A program made the translations under genes and the position numbers. The notes beneath the pieces are model-generated. The model saw only the letters and a list, made by a program, of their open reading frames with translations. It ran no database searches and was not told the DNA's origin. A stretch of 9,217 nt of DNA from Dehalococcoidia bacterium (GTDB lineage Bacteria; Chloroflexota; Dehalococcoidia; GIF9; UBA5629): assembly GCA_041653995.1 (NCBI GenBank), contig JBAZEK010000016.1, forward strand, positions 1 through 9,217, written 5' to 3'. This document shows, one piece after another, positions 4,333-9,217 of this stretch. Each line of letters begins with the position of its first letter. Position 1 is the stretch's first letter.

Positions 4333-4745
4333 AAGAATTGCTCTGGCTGCTGCAGGTGCTTATATTCCTCCGGCATTGTAACGGGATCGGGAACATCACC
4401 GGCTGGCTGCTGCTGTCCGTCCATGAATCCCTTTATAAACGGCCTGATAAGGGGTTCGTATTTATTGAGAGCCGAAGCCAAGCCGGGCGGTTCCTCGTCT
4501 GGGATTTCTTCAATTCCCAGCCTACCGAGTAGCGAATATACCCATTCCGGTGTAGCCTCTTGCTGACTTGGGCTCGGGGTTGGAGCCGGTGCATTTCCCC
4601 TCGCCGCCCGAACCTGCGACATCCTACGCGAGCGCGCGGCCTCCATGTTAAATTGTTGTGTTTTAACACTTTTCCACGTCCACATTACGATAAATATTGC
4701 CGCGATTGTTGCGGCTAACATCATTCCTGTTTCAAGGTCTGACAT
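4329..4745 (-). CDS. Membrane-anchored protein with basic patch and acidic C-terminal domain (gene 9, unit B)
   Basis: This 138-residue protein has a membrane anchor at 7-23, then the basic segment MEAARSRRMSQVRAARGN (34-51), a Pro/Ser linker (PAPTPSPSQQ), and a domain with PEWVYSLLGRLGIEEIPDEE and KYEPLIRPFIKGFMDG (about 66-110). The tail has a unit-specific insert (about 117-132) before QQPEQFL. The first 53 residues equal unit C; residues 33-112 nearly equal unit A. It overlaps rep by 25 nt and gene 10 by ATGA. The basic patch just inside the membrane suggests contact with nucleic acid or lipid heads, but no family is recognised. Confidence 0.8.
   Translation of the reverse strand: MSDLETGMMLAATIAAIFIVMWTWKSVKTQQFNMEAARSRRMSQVRAARGNAPAPTPSPSQQEATPEWVYSLLGRLGIEEIPDEEPPGLASALNKYEPLIRPFIKGFMDGQQQPAGDVPDPVTMPEEYKHLQQPEQFL
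4433..4669 (-). CDS. Possible overlapping Arg-rich ORF inside gene 9 (78 aa, unit B)
   Basis: An alternative frame within gene 9 starts at GTG and encodes MLKHNNLTWRPRARVG and then RRFGRRGEMHRLQPR and a WLRLSINTNPLS end. It is very rich in Arg. Units A and C keep the same frame open (78 and 81 residues), and in unit C this holds despite marked divergence. There is no good SD. A nucleic-acid-binding peptide is imaginable; a chance open frame in a GC-rich constrained gene is the simpler alternative. Confidence 0.22.
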   Translation of the reverse strand: MLKHNNLTWRPRARVGCRRFGRRGEMHRLQPRAQVSKRLHRNGYIRYSVGWELKKSQTRNRPAWLRLSINTNPLSGRL

Positions 4746-5719
4746 AGTTGTTCACTTTCACGCTGCATCCATAAGAAGCCTTGCCGGGTATCACAGGCTA
4801 GTAACTGTTTGGCTTCGTTCATGTCTACGCCAGCGGTATCAATGGTGATAGCCCAGCCTCCACCCGCGACGCCTGAATAAGACCTATGGCGTGTCTTGGG
4901 TGGGGTCAACCACGACCCGCGCGTATCTATCCACGTCCCTGCGTCCGGAGGTATCCAGTGTTTTAACATGAGCGCCTGCCATGTCAGCACGCCGCTTGTG
5001 AATCCTTCAGTCCTAATAATCTGATGGAAGATTCTTCTAGAGCCCGGAAACACCCAGCGCACCCCGCATGAGTATCTAACAAGCGCATCTTGATTGGCGA
5101 CATACTGCCGGAGGATATAACTAGCAAGTCCCCGGCTGCCACCTGCCCGGCTAGGACTGCTTGCGCGGATGTCAACTTGATATGCGCCTCGCAAGTCCTG
5201 CCAATGGGCTGCCAACCAGTCATGCGGGATATAGTCCCCGTAATAGAGCACATGCAGCACTCCGTTTCCTTCTCGCGTTTCAACTTTAAGGTATGACAGG
5301 GATATTGGCTTGAGCAAAAGACCCCCGTAGTATCTCCTAATATCTGTTGCATTGATGTAACCTCCTTTAAGCAGCCGGGCAGGGGTCAACCGGGTTATCC
5401 GGTCTTTTAACCGCTGCCATGCCTTACCAAGTTCAAATATCTGTTCTTCTTCTTCCGGGCTGGTCAAAGTCAGGAACCTTAACCGCTCCCCCTGATGCCG
5501 GGCTATGCCTGATTGTAGTTGATGCCATAACCGGCCTCGTTTTCGCTCTTCAGCGGTTCTCCGTTGGCCTGCGTAGTTATGACTATTAATATCAAGATAA
5601 GGGGCGGAATCTTTCTGCCCCGAAAAGTGATCCTGTATATCAGGGGGAGAATCCCCCAGCGCCCCCTGCGAGACAGGATTGTTCTGCATCGGGGAGCCGA
5701 AATCGTTAAGTGTTAACAA
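4721..5719 (-). CDS. rep: Rolling-circle replication initiator (Rep-like, probable HUH superfamily), unit B
   Basis: This 332-residue protein would nick the origin and prime rolling-circle replication through a catalytic Tyr. Visible motifs in order: FLTLTS (82-87, motif I); GNGVLHVLYYGDYIP (151-165, motif II with a single His156; the second His of HUH is replaced); YILRQY (201-206, motif III, Tyr201 or Tyr206 catalytic). The C-terminal region with GSRRIFHQII, RGSW and GVAGGGWAITID is conserved in all units. Residues 9-40 vary. The start is TTG at 5719: MLTLNDFG is shared with unit A, and the frame is closed just upstream by ATG-TAA. It overlaps gene 9 by 25 nt and contains an out-of-frame ORF. 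Confidence 0.78.
   Translation of the reverse strand: MLTLNDFGSPMQNNPVSQGALGDSPPDIQDHFSGQKDSAPYLDINSHNYAGQRRTAEERKRGRLWHQLQSGIARHQGERLRFLTLTSPEEEEQIFELGKAWQRLKDRITRLTPARLLKGGYINATDIRRYYGGLLLKPISLSYLKVETREGNGVLHVLYYGDYIPHDWLAAHWQDLRGAYQVDIRASSPSRAGGSRGLASYILRQYVANQDALVRYSCGVRWVFPGSRRIFHQIIRTEGFTSGVLTWQALMLKHWIPPDAGTWIDTRGSWLTPPKTRHRSYSGVAGGGWAITIDTAGVDMNEAKQLLACDTRQGFLWMQRESEQLCQTLKQE
4984..5352 (-). CDS. Possible overlapping gene inside rep (122 aa, unit B)
   Basis: An out-of-frame ORF inside rep begins with MQQILGDTT behind a near-perfect SD with 8-nt spacing. It runs exactly 122 codons, the same length and position as in unit A. The two products are about 40% identical without gaps; shared pieces include TLKL (21-24), TSAQ (61-64), IKM (87-89) and GCAGC (97-101). 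It is Cys-rich and has no membrane helix or family I know. Nested genes are well known in small ssDNA phages. The alternative is a frame left open by the codon bias of rep; conservation of start, SD and stop argues mildly against that. Confidence 0.35.
   Translation of the reverse strand: MQQILGDTTGVFCSSQYPCHTLKLKREKETECCMCSITGTISRMTGWQPIGRTCEAHIKLTSAQAVLAGQVAAGDLLVISSGSMSPIKMRLLDTHAGCAGCFRALEESSIRLLGLKDSQAAC
5350..5368 (-). promoter_or_regulatory. Internal Shine-Dalgarno site and ATG within rep (unit B)
   Basis: AAAGGAGGT is followed after 8 nt by an ATG that is out of frame with rep. The 27-bp stretch covering it (5342-5368) differs from unit A at one base. This is the best SD-to-start spacing seen in the window, and rep has no in-frame Met just downstream that it could serve. 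It may be fixed only because rep encodes Lys-Gly-Gly here. Confidence 0.4.
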
Positions 5720-5770
5720 CGTTTACATAAGAGTGTCCGGGAAGACACCACTCCTTTTTAGTTCTTAACG
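5694..5770 (-). promoter_or_regulatory. Conserved element upstream of rep: candidate replication origin and rep translational control (unit B)
   Basis: Positions 5694-5761 are identical to 1600-1667 in unit A (68 of 68 bases), although flanking genes differ strongly. A 7-bp inverted repeat (CGTTAAG 5704-5710, CTTAACG 5764-5770) encloses a hairpin (5733-5748, stem GTGTC/GACAC, 6-base loop). It also holds GTTAA-type repeats, an AAGGAG at 5751-5756 and an ATG-TAA start-stop (5723-5728) just before the TTG of rep. Rolling-circle origins often lie next to or inside rep, so a double-strand origin is a reasonable inference; no known nick sequence is recognised. Confidence 0.6.
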
Positions 5771-5788
5771 TGAACCATCCGTTTTCAT
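5765..5788 (-). CDS. Possible 7-residue leader peptide MKTDGSR before rep (unit B)
   Basis: Its ATG overlaps the gene 7 stop as TAATG and it ends at a TAA inside the conserved CTTAACG repeat. Unit A has the same arrangement with MKTTGPR, coupled by ATGA instead. The equal length, equal position and different overlap type in the two units suggest it may be translated, perhaps as a leader that sets ribosome traffic ahead of rep. It could equally be chance, because the frame is short. Confidence 0.3.
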   Translation of the reverse strand: MKTDGSR

Positions 5789-5994
5789 TACCCCTGCGAT
5801 ATCTTCAGAGCAGGCAGCGTGAATCCAGCAATACCGGCAATTGCACCTATTGCAATGGCAAAGGCTGTTGTTGATGCAGTGAACGCCAATGCCGCAATGG
5901 TGATTGCAGTTATTGCAGCAATCGCGGCGATGTTGTTCCAGTTCACTTCCGCCATTGCGGATTGTGCAACGGTTACAGCGGGTGCATCGGTCAT
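5788..5994 (-). CDS. Two-helix hydrophobic miniprotein (gene 7, unit B)
   Basis: This 68-residue protein has a polar N-terminus (1-20) followed by two hydrophobic helices: about 21-38, with the repeat-like IAAIAAITAITIAAL, and about 43-62, with GAIAGIAGFTLPAL. The second helix is identical in style to unit A. It overlaps the gene 6 stop as ATGA and its own stop overlaps a possible 7-codon ORF. A small helical-hairpin membrane protein is certain from composition. Whether it is a virion membrane protein, a coat-like subunit or a holin cannot be told. Confidence 0.78.
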   Translation of the reverse strand: MTDAPAVTVAQSAMAEVNWNNIAAIAAITAITIAALAFTASTTAFAIAIGAIAGIAGFTLPALKISQG

Positions 5995-6473
5995 AGGCTA
6001 GGATCACTTATCCGCCACGTGGCAACGAGTCCAGGCTGATTGATTTTATACCATGCGATGTCATGGCAAGCCCTTGTGCTCATATCCCAAATCTGGCCGG
6101 TATGGGTTGCTTTGTCGTAGGACTGACAGCCCATGATGTCACGGGTTACATTAGGACCTAGGGTAACAATCCCAGCCTGAAGTTCCAAAGGATGACCGGC
6201 AAGACCTAAATCTTGAAGGACATCAGCGCCTTGAAACTTTACACCGGTATCGACCACGGCCACGGATTGCCGAGCCTCTTCTATGGCCTGCTTGTTTCCA
6301 AGGTTCAGGAGAGGGGGCTGCTCGAAGTTTTCACCAGTGTTAACCGGGCTGCTGCCTCCGGATGTGGCCTGAGGCATTTCAGCGCCGAGATACCCGGATT
6401 GCGTCGAACTCTTCCGAGTCAGAGCAAACAAGGCAACCAGAGCGCCGCCGAGTATGAGGATGTTTTTATCCAT
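5991..6473 (-). CDS. Membrane-anchored two-cysteine protein (gene 6, unit B)
   Basis: This 160-residue protein starts MDKNILILGG, with a membrane segment at about residues 4-18. A low-complexity linker (about 20-65, Ser/Gly/Pro/Gln-rich) leads to a conserved domain with VVDTG, GADVLQDL, GIVTLGPN, RDIMGC (C116), C136 and NQPGLVATW. The unit A homologue is 24 residues shorter, almost entirely in the linker, so the linker length is not critical. The chosen ATG is the one shared with unit A; two extra upstream start codons (ATG at 6476, and further in frame) exist but add only three residues. It overlaps the gene 5 stop. Likely a virion or membrane protein; function unknown. Confidence 0.75.
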   Translation of the reverse strand: MDKNILILGGALVALFALTRKSSTQSGYLGAEMPQATSGGSSPVNTGENFEQPPLLNLGNKQAIEEARQSVAVVDTGVKFQGADVLQDLGLAGHPLELQAGIVTLGPNVTRDIMGCQSYDKATHTGQIWDMSTRACHDIAWYKINQPGLVATWRISDPSL

Positions 6474-6814
6474 CATGCACACTCCACGTTGAAAATGCAG
6501 CCGTCAGAACCCCGGTTATAGTTGATACCACCCGGGCACCCGGACGCAGCACGTGCAGCAAAGGCATCTGTTACACAGGCTCCGGCGATTGGGGTGCTTG
6601 ACACTGGACAGAAGTCTTTAGCCCCCAATGCACAGAGAATTGGATTGACGTAGTGATAGTCCGCTGGGACTACCGGAATCTGACCAGCCCCGGAAAACGG
6701 ATTATTTGCCGTTGGGGTGCTGGTTGAGGGATTTAGCCATTTGTAGGCAATAAAGCCAGCGACGGCTAAAGCCCCCAGTCCGATCACAATTCCAGTGTAG
6801 TCTTTAACTGACAT
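6473..6814 (-). CDS. Membrane-anchored six-cysteine protein (gene 5, unit B)
   Basis: This 113-residue protein has a single membrane segment at residues 7-24, then YKWLNPSTSTPTANNPF, which is identical in unit A. The remaining domain has six cysteines (61, 69, 80, 93, 106, 112), all kept in unit A with the last three shifted by three residues. Three disulfides and an exposed domain are the natural reading, so it may be a virion surface protein or spike. The start overlaps the previous gene by 11 nt and has GGAGG eight bases upstream. No family is recognised. Confidence 0.8.
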   Translation of the reverse strand: MSVKDYTGIVIGLGALAVAGFIAYKWLNPSTSTPTANNPFSGAGQIPVVPADYHYVNPILCALGAKDFCPVSSTPIAGACVTDAFAARAASGCPGGINYNRGSDGCIFNVECA

Positions 6815-7160
6815 TGCACAGCCTCCATGTTACGGTAAAGTAACCGCTGATGCCATTCGACCAGACCGGCGCGAATGACTCGTTTTCTTTCAGGATGATG
6901 TTAATCAGTTCATTTTCATCCAAGTGCTCGCCGGGTTCAAGCCATTTAGCCCAAAATGCGCCTTGTGCTCCCTGCATCCATTTTCTCATGTCGATTGTTA
7001 CGCCGCCTTGTGGGACAGCATCAGCCTCGACAGAATAAATGAAGCGGTCAATAATGATGCGCTTGCCGGAAATACCCTGAACTGTGTCACCAAAGACTGT
7101 AAAAGCCCCGGTGCTGGCTGTCCGGTAGAACATGGTTACAAAAGTGCTTGGTGCGCTCAT
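6804..7160 (-). CDS. Small beta-rich protein, candidate capsid protein (gene 4, unit B)
   Basis: This 118-residue protein has motifs conserved with unit A: GKRIIIDR (32-39), VTIDMRKW (54-61), AFWAK (68-72), NIIL (87-90) and SNGISGYFTVTWR (101-113). The start overlaps the gene 3 stop as ATGA. The strand-rich composition with a conserved Trp-containing C-terminal strand fits a beta-sandwich. Placed directly after two other proteins of the same size and style, it probably belongs to the same capsid or spike assembly. No catalytic motif is visible. Confidence 0.78.
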   Translation of the reverse strand: MSAPSTFVTMFYRTASTGAFTVFGDTVQGISGKRIIIDRFIYSVEADAVPQGGVTIDMRKWMQGAQGAFWAKWLEPGEHLDENELINIILKENESFAPVWSNGISGYFTVTWRLCNVS

Positions 7161-7540
7161 GATGTCCCCGTTCCTTTTTCAATCCGATATTGGACGCATA
7201 CGGCATATCCCCCGTTGGTCACATCAGCCCCGCCACACTTCGCGGTTAATCCGGTGTTCTCGTCGCATAGGATGTTACACTGCATAGCCATGTTAATTTG
7301 AGCAGAGATAGCCCCGTTAAGCCCGAATTTAATCCACGGGGAAGCAAACCCGCCAGCAGAGTATTGAAGAGCCGCGTAGGTTGTCCCCGCTGCGCCCGTC
7401 GCAATCCCTAGAATCTGAACACTTAAAATCCTGATGCGCTGCCCGGCTCCCGGTGCTACCTGTATGATACCCCCGGCTAGAGTGGCAAAATTCTGCCCCG
7501 CCTGATTAGCATACAGGTTATCCAAGGAGTGTTGAGCCAT
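7157..7540 (-). CDS. Small beta-rich protein, candidate capsid protein (gene 3, unit B)
   Basis: This 127-residue protein has no membrane segment. Conserved signatures shared with the unit A homologue are APGAGQRIRIL (29-39), AMQCNILCDENTG (85-97) and YRIEKGTG (118-125). The RIRIL strand lies at about the same place as RIIID in the next gene, so genes 3 and 4 may be paralogues. Middle regions are free to vary (loops with Gly/Ala/Thr). The upstream GTGATC may serve as a weak SD. A capsid or virion surface beta-sandwich is inferred from size, strand pattern and context. Confidence 0.78.
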   Translation of the reverse strand: MAQHSLDNLYANQAGQNFATLAGGIIQVAPGAGQRIRILSVQILGIATGAAGTTYAALQYSAGGFASPWIKFGLNGAISAQINMAMQCNILCDENTGLTAKCGGADVTNGGYAVCVQYRIEKGTGTS

Positions 7541-7546
7541 GAGAGA

Positions 7547-7873
7547 TCACGTCAACTGCTGGAACTGAATCATCCGGCCTTTAGAAATACCAATCGGGGA
7601 CGGAACACGGTTATTGATGGTGTTCAGCGTGCCGGGCTGGTAGATAGTGATACCGCTGTCAAGACCGCCGACCTTCAGATTAAGCCTTGTTACGGCTCCT
7701 GCTGCTGAAGAGGCAATATCGACAATATACAGGTCTTCCGGCGCTGTATAGAACGCGTTTCCGCTGTTTGTAAACACCATGTAAATGGCGTTAACATCTG
7801 TGCAGGTAAACGGCTCTATAATTGTCCGACCTGATACGGTTCTCATCACTACTTGGCCTGCGTATGCTGCCAT
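7547..7873 (-). CDS. Small beta-rich protein, candidate capsid protein (gene 2, unit B)
   Basis: This 108-residue protein has alternating hydrophobic/polar strands, few charges and no membrane segment or signal. It is about 76% identical to the unit A protein with no gaps, the best conserved of the three beta-rich proteins. Invariant stretches include SGRTIIEPFT (14-23), FTNSG (34-38), SAAGAVT (56-62), GLDSG (70-74), NTINNR (84-89), PSPIGI (91-96) and GRMIQF (99-104). Its ATG overlaps the preceding stop as TAATG and sits behind a strong AGGAGG SD. Size and strand pattern suggest a single beta-sandwich such as a small jelly-roll capsid protein; I do not recognise the family by sequence. Confidence 0.8.
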   Translation of the reverse strand: MAAYAGQVVMRTVSGRTIIEPFTCTDVNAIYMVFTNSGNAFYTAPEDLYIVDIASSAAGAVTRLNLKVGGLDSGITIYQPGTLNTINNRVPSPIGISKGRMIQFQQLT

Positions 7874-8241
7874 TAGAGGAACCCTCCTGAAGAAGTGCTT
7901 CCACCGGGAATCAGACCGCTAACCATAGGGGCGACCTGTTGACCCGCTGCGATACCGGATAACGTCATGAGGGTAGGATTCTTCATGAAGTATCCAACGC
8001 CACCGTATGCAAGAGGTGTGCCCCACCCGGGGACAAACTTGTTTGCAATCGGCGCGGCAATACCGGCAAGGATACCGGGCAGGAAACTCTGTTTAAGTGT
8101 CCCCATGACCCCGCCGAAGCCTCCACGGGACGCGCTGCGCCTGCGTGGGGGAGCCCTGCGATATACAACCCGGCGAACCGGGCTAGACCTGCGTCTTGGC
8201 ATTGTTCTTTTCACCTTACGAATAATTTTTCTTCGTGCCAT
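7873..8241 (-). CDS. Basic Gly-rich virion-type protein (gene 1, unit B)
   Basis: This 122-residue protein has an extremely basic N-terminus (about residues 1-43, runs of Arg/Lys such as RRKIIRKVKR and PPRRRS). A hydrophobic Gly/Ala/Pro region follows with GIAAPIANKFVPGWGTPLAYGG (shown here only to mark residues about 59-80) and MKNPTLMTLSG. The second half is nearly identical in unit A, while the basic arm varies in sequence but not in charge. I infer a virion protein that binds the genome through the arm and packs against membrane or capsid through the hydrophobic part. A short leader with GGTG as a weak SD precedes the ATG; the stretch TTTTGGTGCTGTATGGCAC is kept in both units. It is the first gene after the previous unit's gene 10. 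Confidence 0.75.
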   Translation of the reverse strand: MARRKIIRKVKRTMPRRRSSPVRRVVYRRAPPRRRSASRGGFGGVMGTLKQSFLPGILAGIAAPIANKFVPGWGTPLAYGGVGYFMKNPTLMTLSGIAAGQQVAPMVSGLIPGGSTSSGGFL

Positions 8242-8265
8242 ACAGCACCAAAAGAGAGAGAGGGG

Positions 8266-8520
8266 TTATAAGGATTTAAGTTCTTGCTGGAATCCGTGCC
8301 AGTTGGCTACAAGAAAGAGCAGGCTAAACAGATACAGCGCAAAAAGGCATAATTCAGCGAAAGCCTCATTGCAGGAGTTAACCGAAATAGCGACATAGTA
8401 AATAAAGCCCGGCGAAAAGAAGGCAGAGAACCACAGCATCCAGAATAAAAGCAGGCTTGCAAAAGTAACACCAATTGCGACGGCTGCAAAACAAACATAG
8501 CACCATAAAAATAGCCTCAT
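8266..8520 (-). CDS. Two-helix membrane protein (gene 10, unit C)
   Basis: This 84-residue hydrophobic protein has two predicted membrane segments, roughly residues 5-35 and 53-73. Between them is a short conserved segment with YYVxIxVNS. It is a diverged homologue of the 88-residue proteins of units A and B: FW.LWF.AF and the aromatic loop are kept, but the N-terminus lacks the RLTWSDYFW start and the C-terminus lacks the basic KKYG end. It overlaps the upstream gene by ATGA. Function is unknown; a virion membrane protein or a holin-like protein is possible. Confidence 0.75.
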   Translation of the reverse strand: MRLFLWCYVCFAAVAIGVTFASLLLFWMLWFSAFFSPGFIYYVAISVNSCNEAFAELCLFALYLFSLLFLVANWHGFQQELKSL

Positions 8521-8897
8521 AGGAACCCCGGTTGCTGGCTTAAAGGGGCTCCCTGCTGCTGCTGCTGGCCTTCCATCATTCCTTTAATGAACGGTGCGAT
8601 AAGGGGTTCGTATTTATCGAGAGCCGCAGCCAGCCCGGCAGGCTCCTCTTCTGGTATTTCGTCAATTCCCAGCCGTTCAAGTAGCGAGAATACCCATGGC
8701 GGTGTAGTCTCTTGCTGACCAGCGATCGCGGTTGTAACCGGTGCATTTCCCCGCGCCGCCCGAACCTGTGACATCCTACGCGAGCGCGCGGCCTCCATGT
8801 TAAATTGCTGTGTTTTAACACTTTTCCACGTCCACATTACGATAAATATTGCCGCGATTGTGGCGGCTAACATCATTCCTGTTTCAAGGTCTGACAT
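8517..8897 (-). CDS. Membrane-anchored protein with basic patch and acidic C-terminal domain (gene 9, unit C)
   Basis: This 126-residue protein of unrecognised family has three visible parts. Residues 7-23 form a hydrophobic anchor. Residues 30-50 are a basic segment with ARSRRMSQVRAARGN. After a short linker comes a domain (about 66-110) with PPWVFSLLERLGIDEIP, an acidic EEE stretch and KYEPLIAPFIKG, followed by a Gln-rich tail. The first 53 residues are identical to the unit B protein, but the rest differs much more, showing a crossover inside the gene. It starts within the rep coding end and its stop overlaps the next start as ATGA, so translation of the three genes is probably coupled. 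A virion or host-membrane protein is an inference. Confidence 0.8.
   Translation of the reverse strand: MSDLETGMMLAATIAAIFIVMWTWKSVKTQQFNMEAARSRRMSQVRAARGNAPVTTAIAGQQETTPPWVFSLLERLGIDEIPEEEPAGLAAALDKYEPLIAPFIKGMMEGQQQQQGAPLSQQPGFL
8576..8821 (-). CDS. Possible overlapping Arg-rich ORF inside gene 9 (81 aa, unit C)
   Basis: This is the same alternative frame as in units A and B, starting at GTG, with LTWRPRARVGCHRFGRRGE, MHRLQPR, GWEL and WLRLSINTNPLS kept. Over the part where unit C DNA has diverged, this frame is about 72% identical to unit A, close to the value for gene 9 itself (about 74%), and has no stop. That is suggestive of double constraint but not proof. Confidence 0.24.
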   Translation of the reverse strand: MLKHSNLTWRPRARVGCHRFGRRGEMHRLQPRSLVSKRLHRHGYSRYLNGWELTKYQKRSLPGWLRLSINTNPLSHRSLKE

Positions 8898-9217
8898 AGT
8901 TGATCACTTTCACGCTGCATCCATAAGAAGCCTTGCCGGGTATCACAGGCTAGTAACTGTTTGGCTTCGTTCATGTCTACGCCCGCGGTATCAATGGTGA
9001 TAGCCCAGCCTCCACCCGCGACGCCTGAATAAGACCTATAGCGTGTCTTGGGTGGGGTCAACCACGACCCGCGCGTATCTATCCACGTCCCCGCGTCCGG
9101 AGGTATCCAGTGTTTTAACATGAGCGCCTGCCATGTCAGCACGCCGCTTGTGAATCCTTCAGTCCTAATAATCTGATGGAAGATTCTTCTAGAGCCCGGA
9201 AACACCCAGCGCACCCC
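8873..9217 (-). CDS. Rolling-circle replication initiator (Rep-like), C-terminal part, unit C
   Basis: This is the last 114 codons of a rep gene whose start lies beyond the window. It aligns without gaps to residues 219-332 of the unit B protein and differs at about two residues (Tyr for His in the KTRxRS stretch, Asp for Glu near the end). It contains the conserved tail motifs GSRRIFHQII, RGSWLTPPK and GVAGGGWAITIDTAGVD but none of the catalytic motifs, which would be upstream. It overlaps the start of the following membrane-protein gene by 25 nt, as in unit B. An apparent GTG start at 9214 is only an internal Val codon; the true start is off the window. Confidence 0.75.
   Translation of the reverse strand, partial: GVRWVFPGSRRIFHQIIRTEGFTSGVLTWQALMLKHWIPPDAGTWIDTRGSWLTPPKTRYRSYSGVAGGGWAITIDTAGVDMNEAKQLLACDTRQGFLWMQRESDQLCQTLKQE

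Larger units (their letters stand above)
4064..8266. repeat. Tandem unit B (complete gene set, about 4.2 kb)
   Basis: This is the second full copy. It is about 140 bp longer than unit A, mainly because gene 6 carries a longer linker, with smaller length changes in genes 4, 5, 7, 8 and 9. Gene order, spacing and the stop-start overlaps are kept. The rep C-terminus and the start of gene 9 are nearly identical to unit C, whereas gene 10 and the distal part of gene 9 are nearly identical to unit A, so this unit is a mosaic with respect to its neighbours. Confidence 0.85.
8267..9217. repeat. Tandem unit C (partial, runs off the window)
   Basis: This third copy holds gene 10, gene 9 and the C-terminal third of rep before the window ends. 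Its gene 10 is clearly diverged from both A and B (84 aa, many substitutions), so it is not simply unit A met again by circular wrap-around. Its rep portion differs from unit B at only a handful of positions. The array therefore holds at least three distinct units and probably continues past 9217. Confidence 0.8.

Noticed and set aside
4030..4566. A 178-codon plus-strand ORF and several other plus-strand frames
   Set aside because: They lie antisense to well-supported minus-strand genes, have no start signals, and the equivalents in other units differ in length or are missing.
1..9217. Circular genome of about 8.3 kb (A plus B) with the window wrapping round
   Set aside because: Unit C differs clearly from unit A in gene 10 and in the distal half of gene 9, so the end of the window does not return to the start.
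1..9217. CRISPR array, tRNA, rRNA, insertion sequence or integrase
   Set aside because: No short regularly spaced repeats, no tRNA-like cloverleaf and no transposase or integrase motifs were seen; coding sequence fills nearly the whole window.

Overview
This 9.2 kb window carries genes on the minus strand only, packed almost without gaps. It looks like a small tailless virus, probably a phage or archaeal virus with a rolling-circle stage, present as a head-to-tail array of related but non-identical units. I call the units A (1-4063), B (4064-8266) and C (8267-9217, cut by the window edge). Units A and B have the same ten genes in the same order; C repeats the last three, the first of them partial. 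The host cannot be named. The Shine-Dalgarno (SD) sites (AGGAGG, GGTG), ATGA/TAATG stop-start overlaps and a TTG start fit a bacterium or an SD-using archaeon.

Order within a unit, in the direction of transcription (high to low coordinates): (1) a basic, Gly-rich protein with an Arg/Lys N-terminus, 121/122 aa; (2) a beta-rich protein, 108 aa; (3) a beta-rich protein, 124/127 aa; (4) a beta-rich protein, 114/118 aa; (5) a membrane-anchored protein with six conserved cysteines, 110/113 aa; (6) a membrane-anchored protein with two conserved cysteines, 136/160 aa; (7) a two-helix hydrophobic miniprotein, 65/68 aa; then a strongly conserved non-coding element; (8) a Rep-like rolling-circle initiator, 327/332 aa; (9) an N-terminally anchored protein with a basic patch and an acidic C-terminal domain, 127/138/126 aa; (10) a two-helix membrane protein, 88/88/84 aa. 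Gene 10 is followed after about 30 nt by gene 1 of the next unit.

Reading the genes together (inference): genes 2-4 are candidate capsid beta-sandwich proteins, gene 1 a candidate genome-binding or membrane-associated virion protein, and genes 5-7, 9 and 10 virion or host membrane proteins. Gene 8 would start replication at the conserved element just upstream of it. I see no integrase, packaging ATPase, tail gene or polymerase. A complete unit of only about 4.1-4.2 kb would be very small for such a virus.

The most unusual points are: the tandem array of diverged units, with mosaic exchange between them; a 68-bp element identical in A and B, containing a hairpin, flanking inverted repeats and an ATG-TAA start-stop; an out-of-frame 122-codon ORF inside rep with an ideal SD site, in both full units; and an Arg-rich overlapping ORF kept open in all three copies of gene 9.
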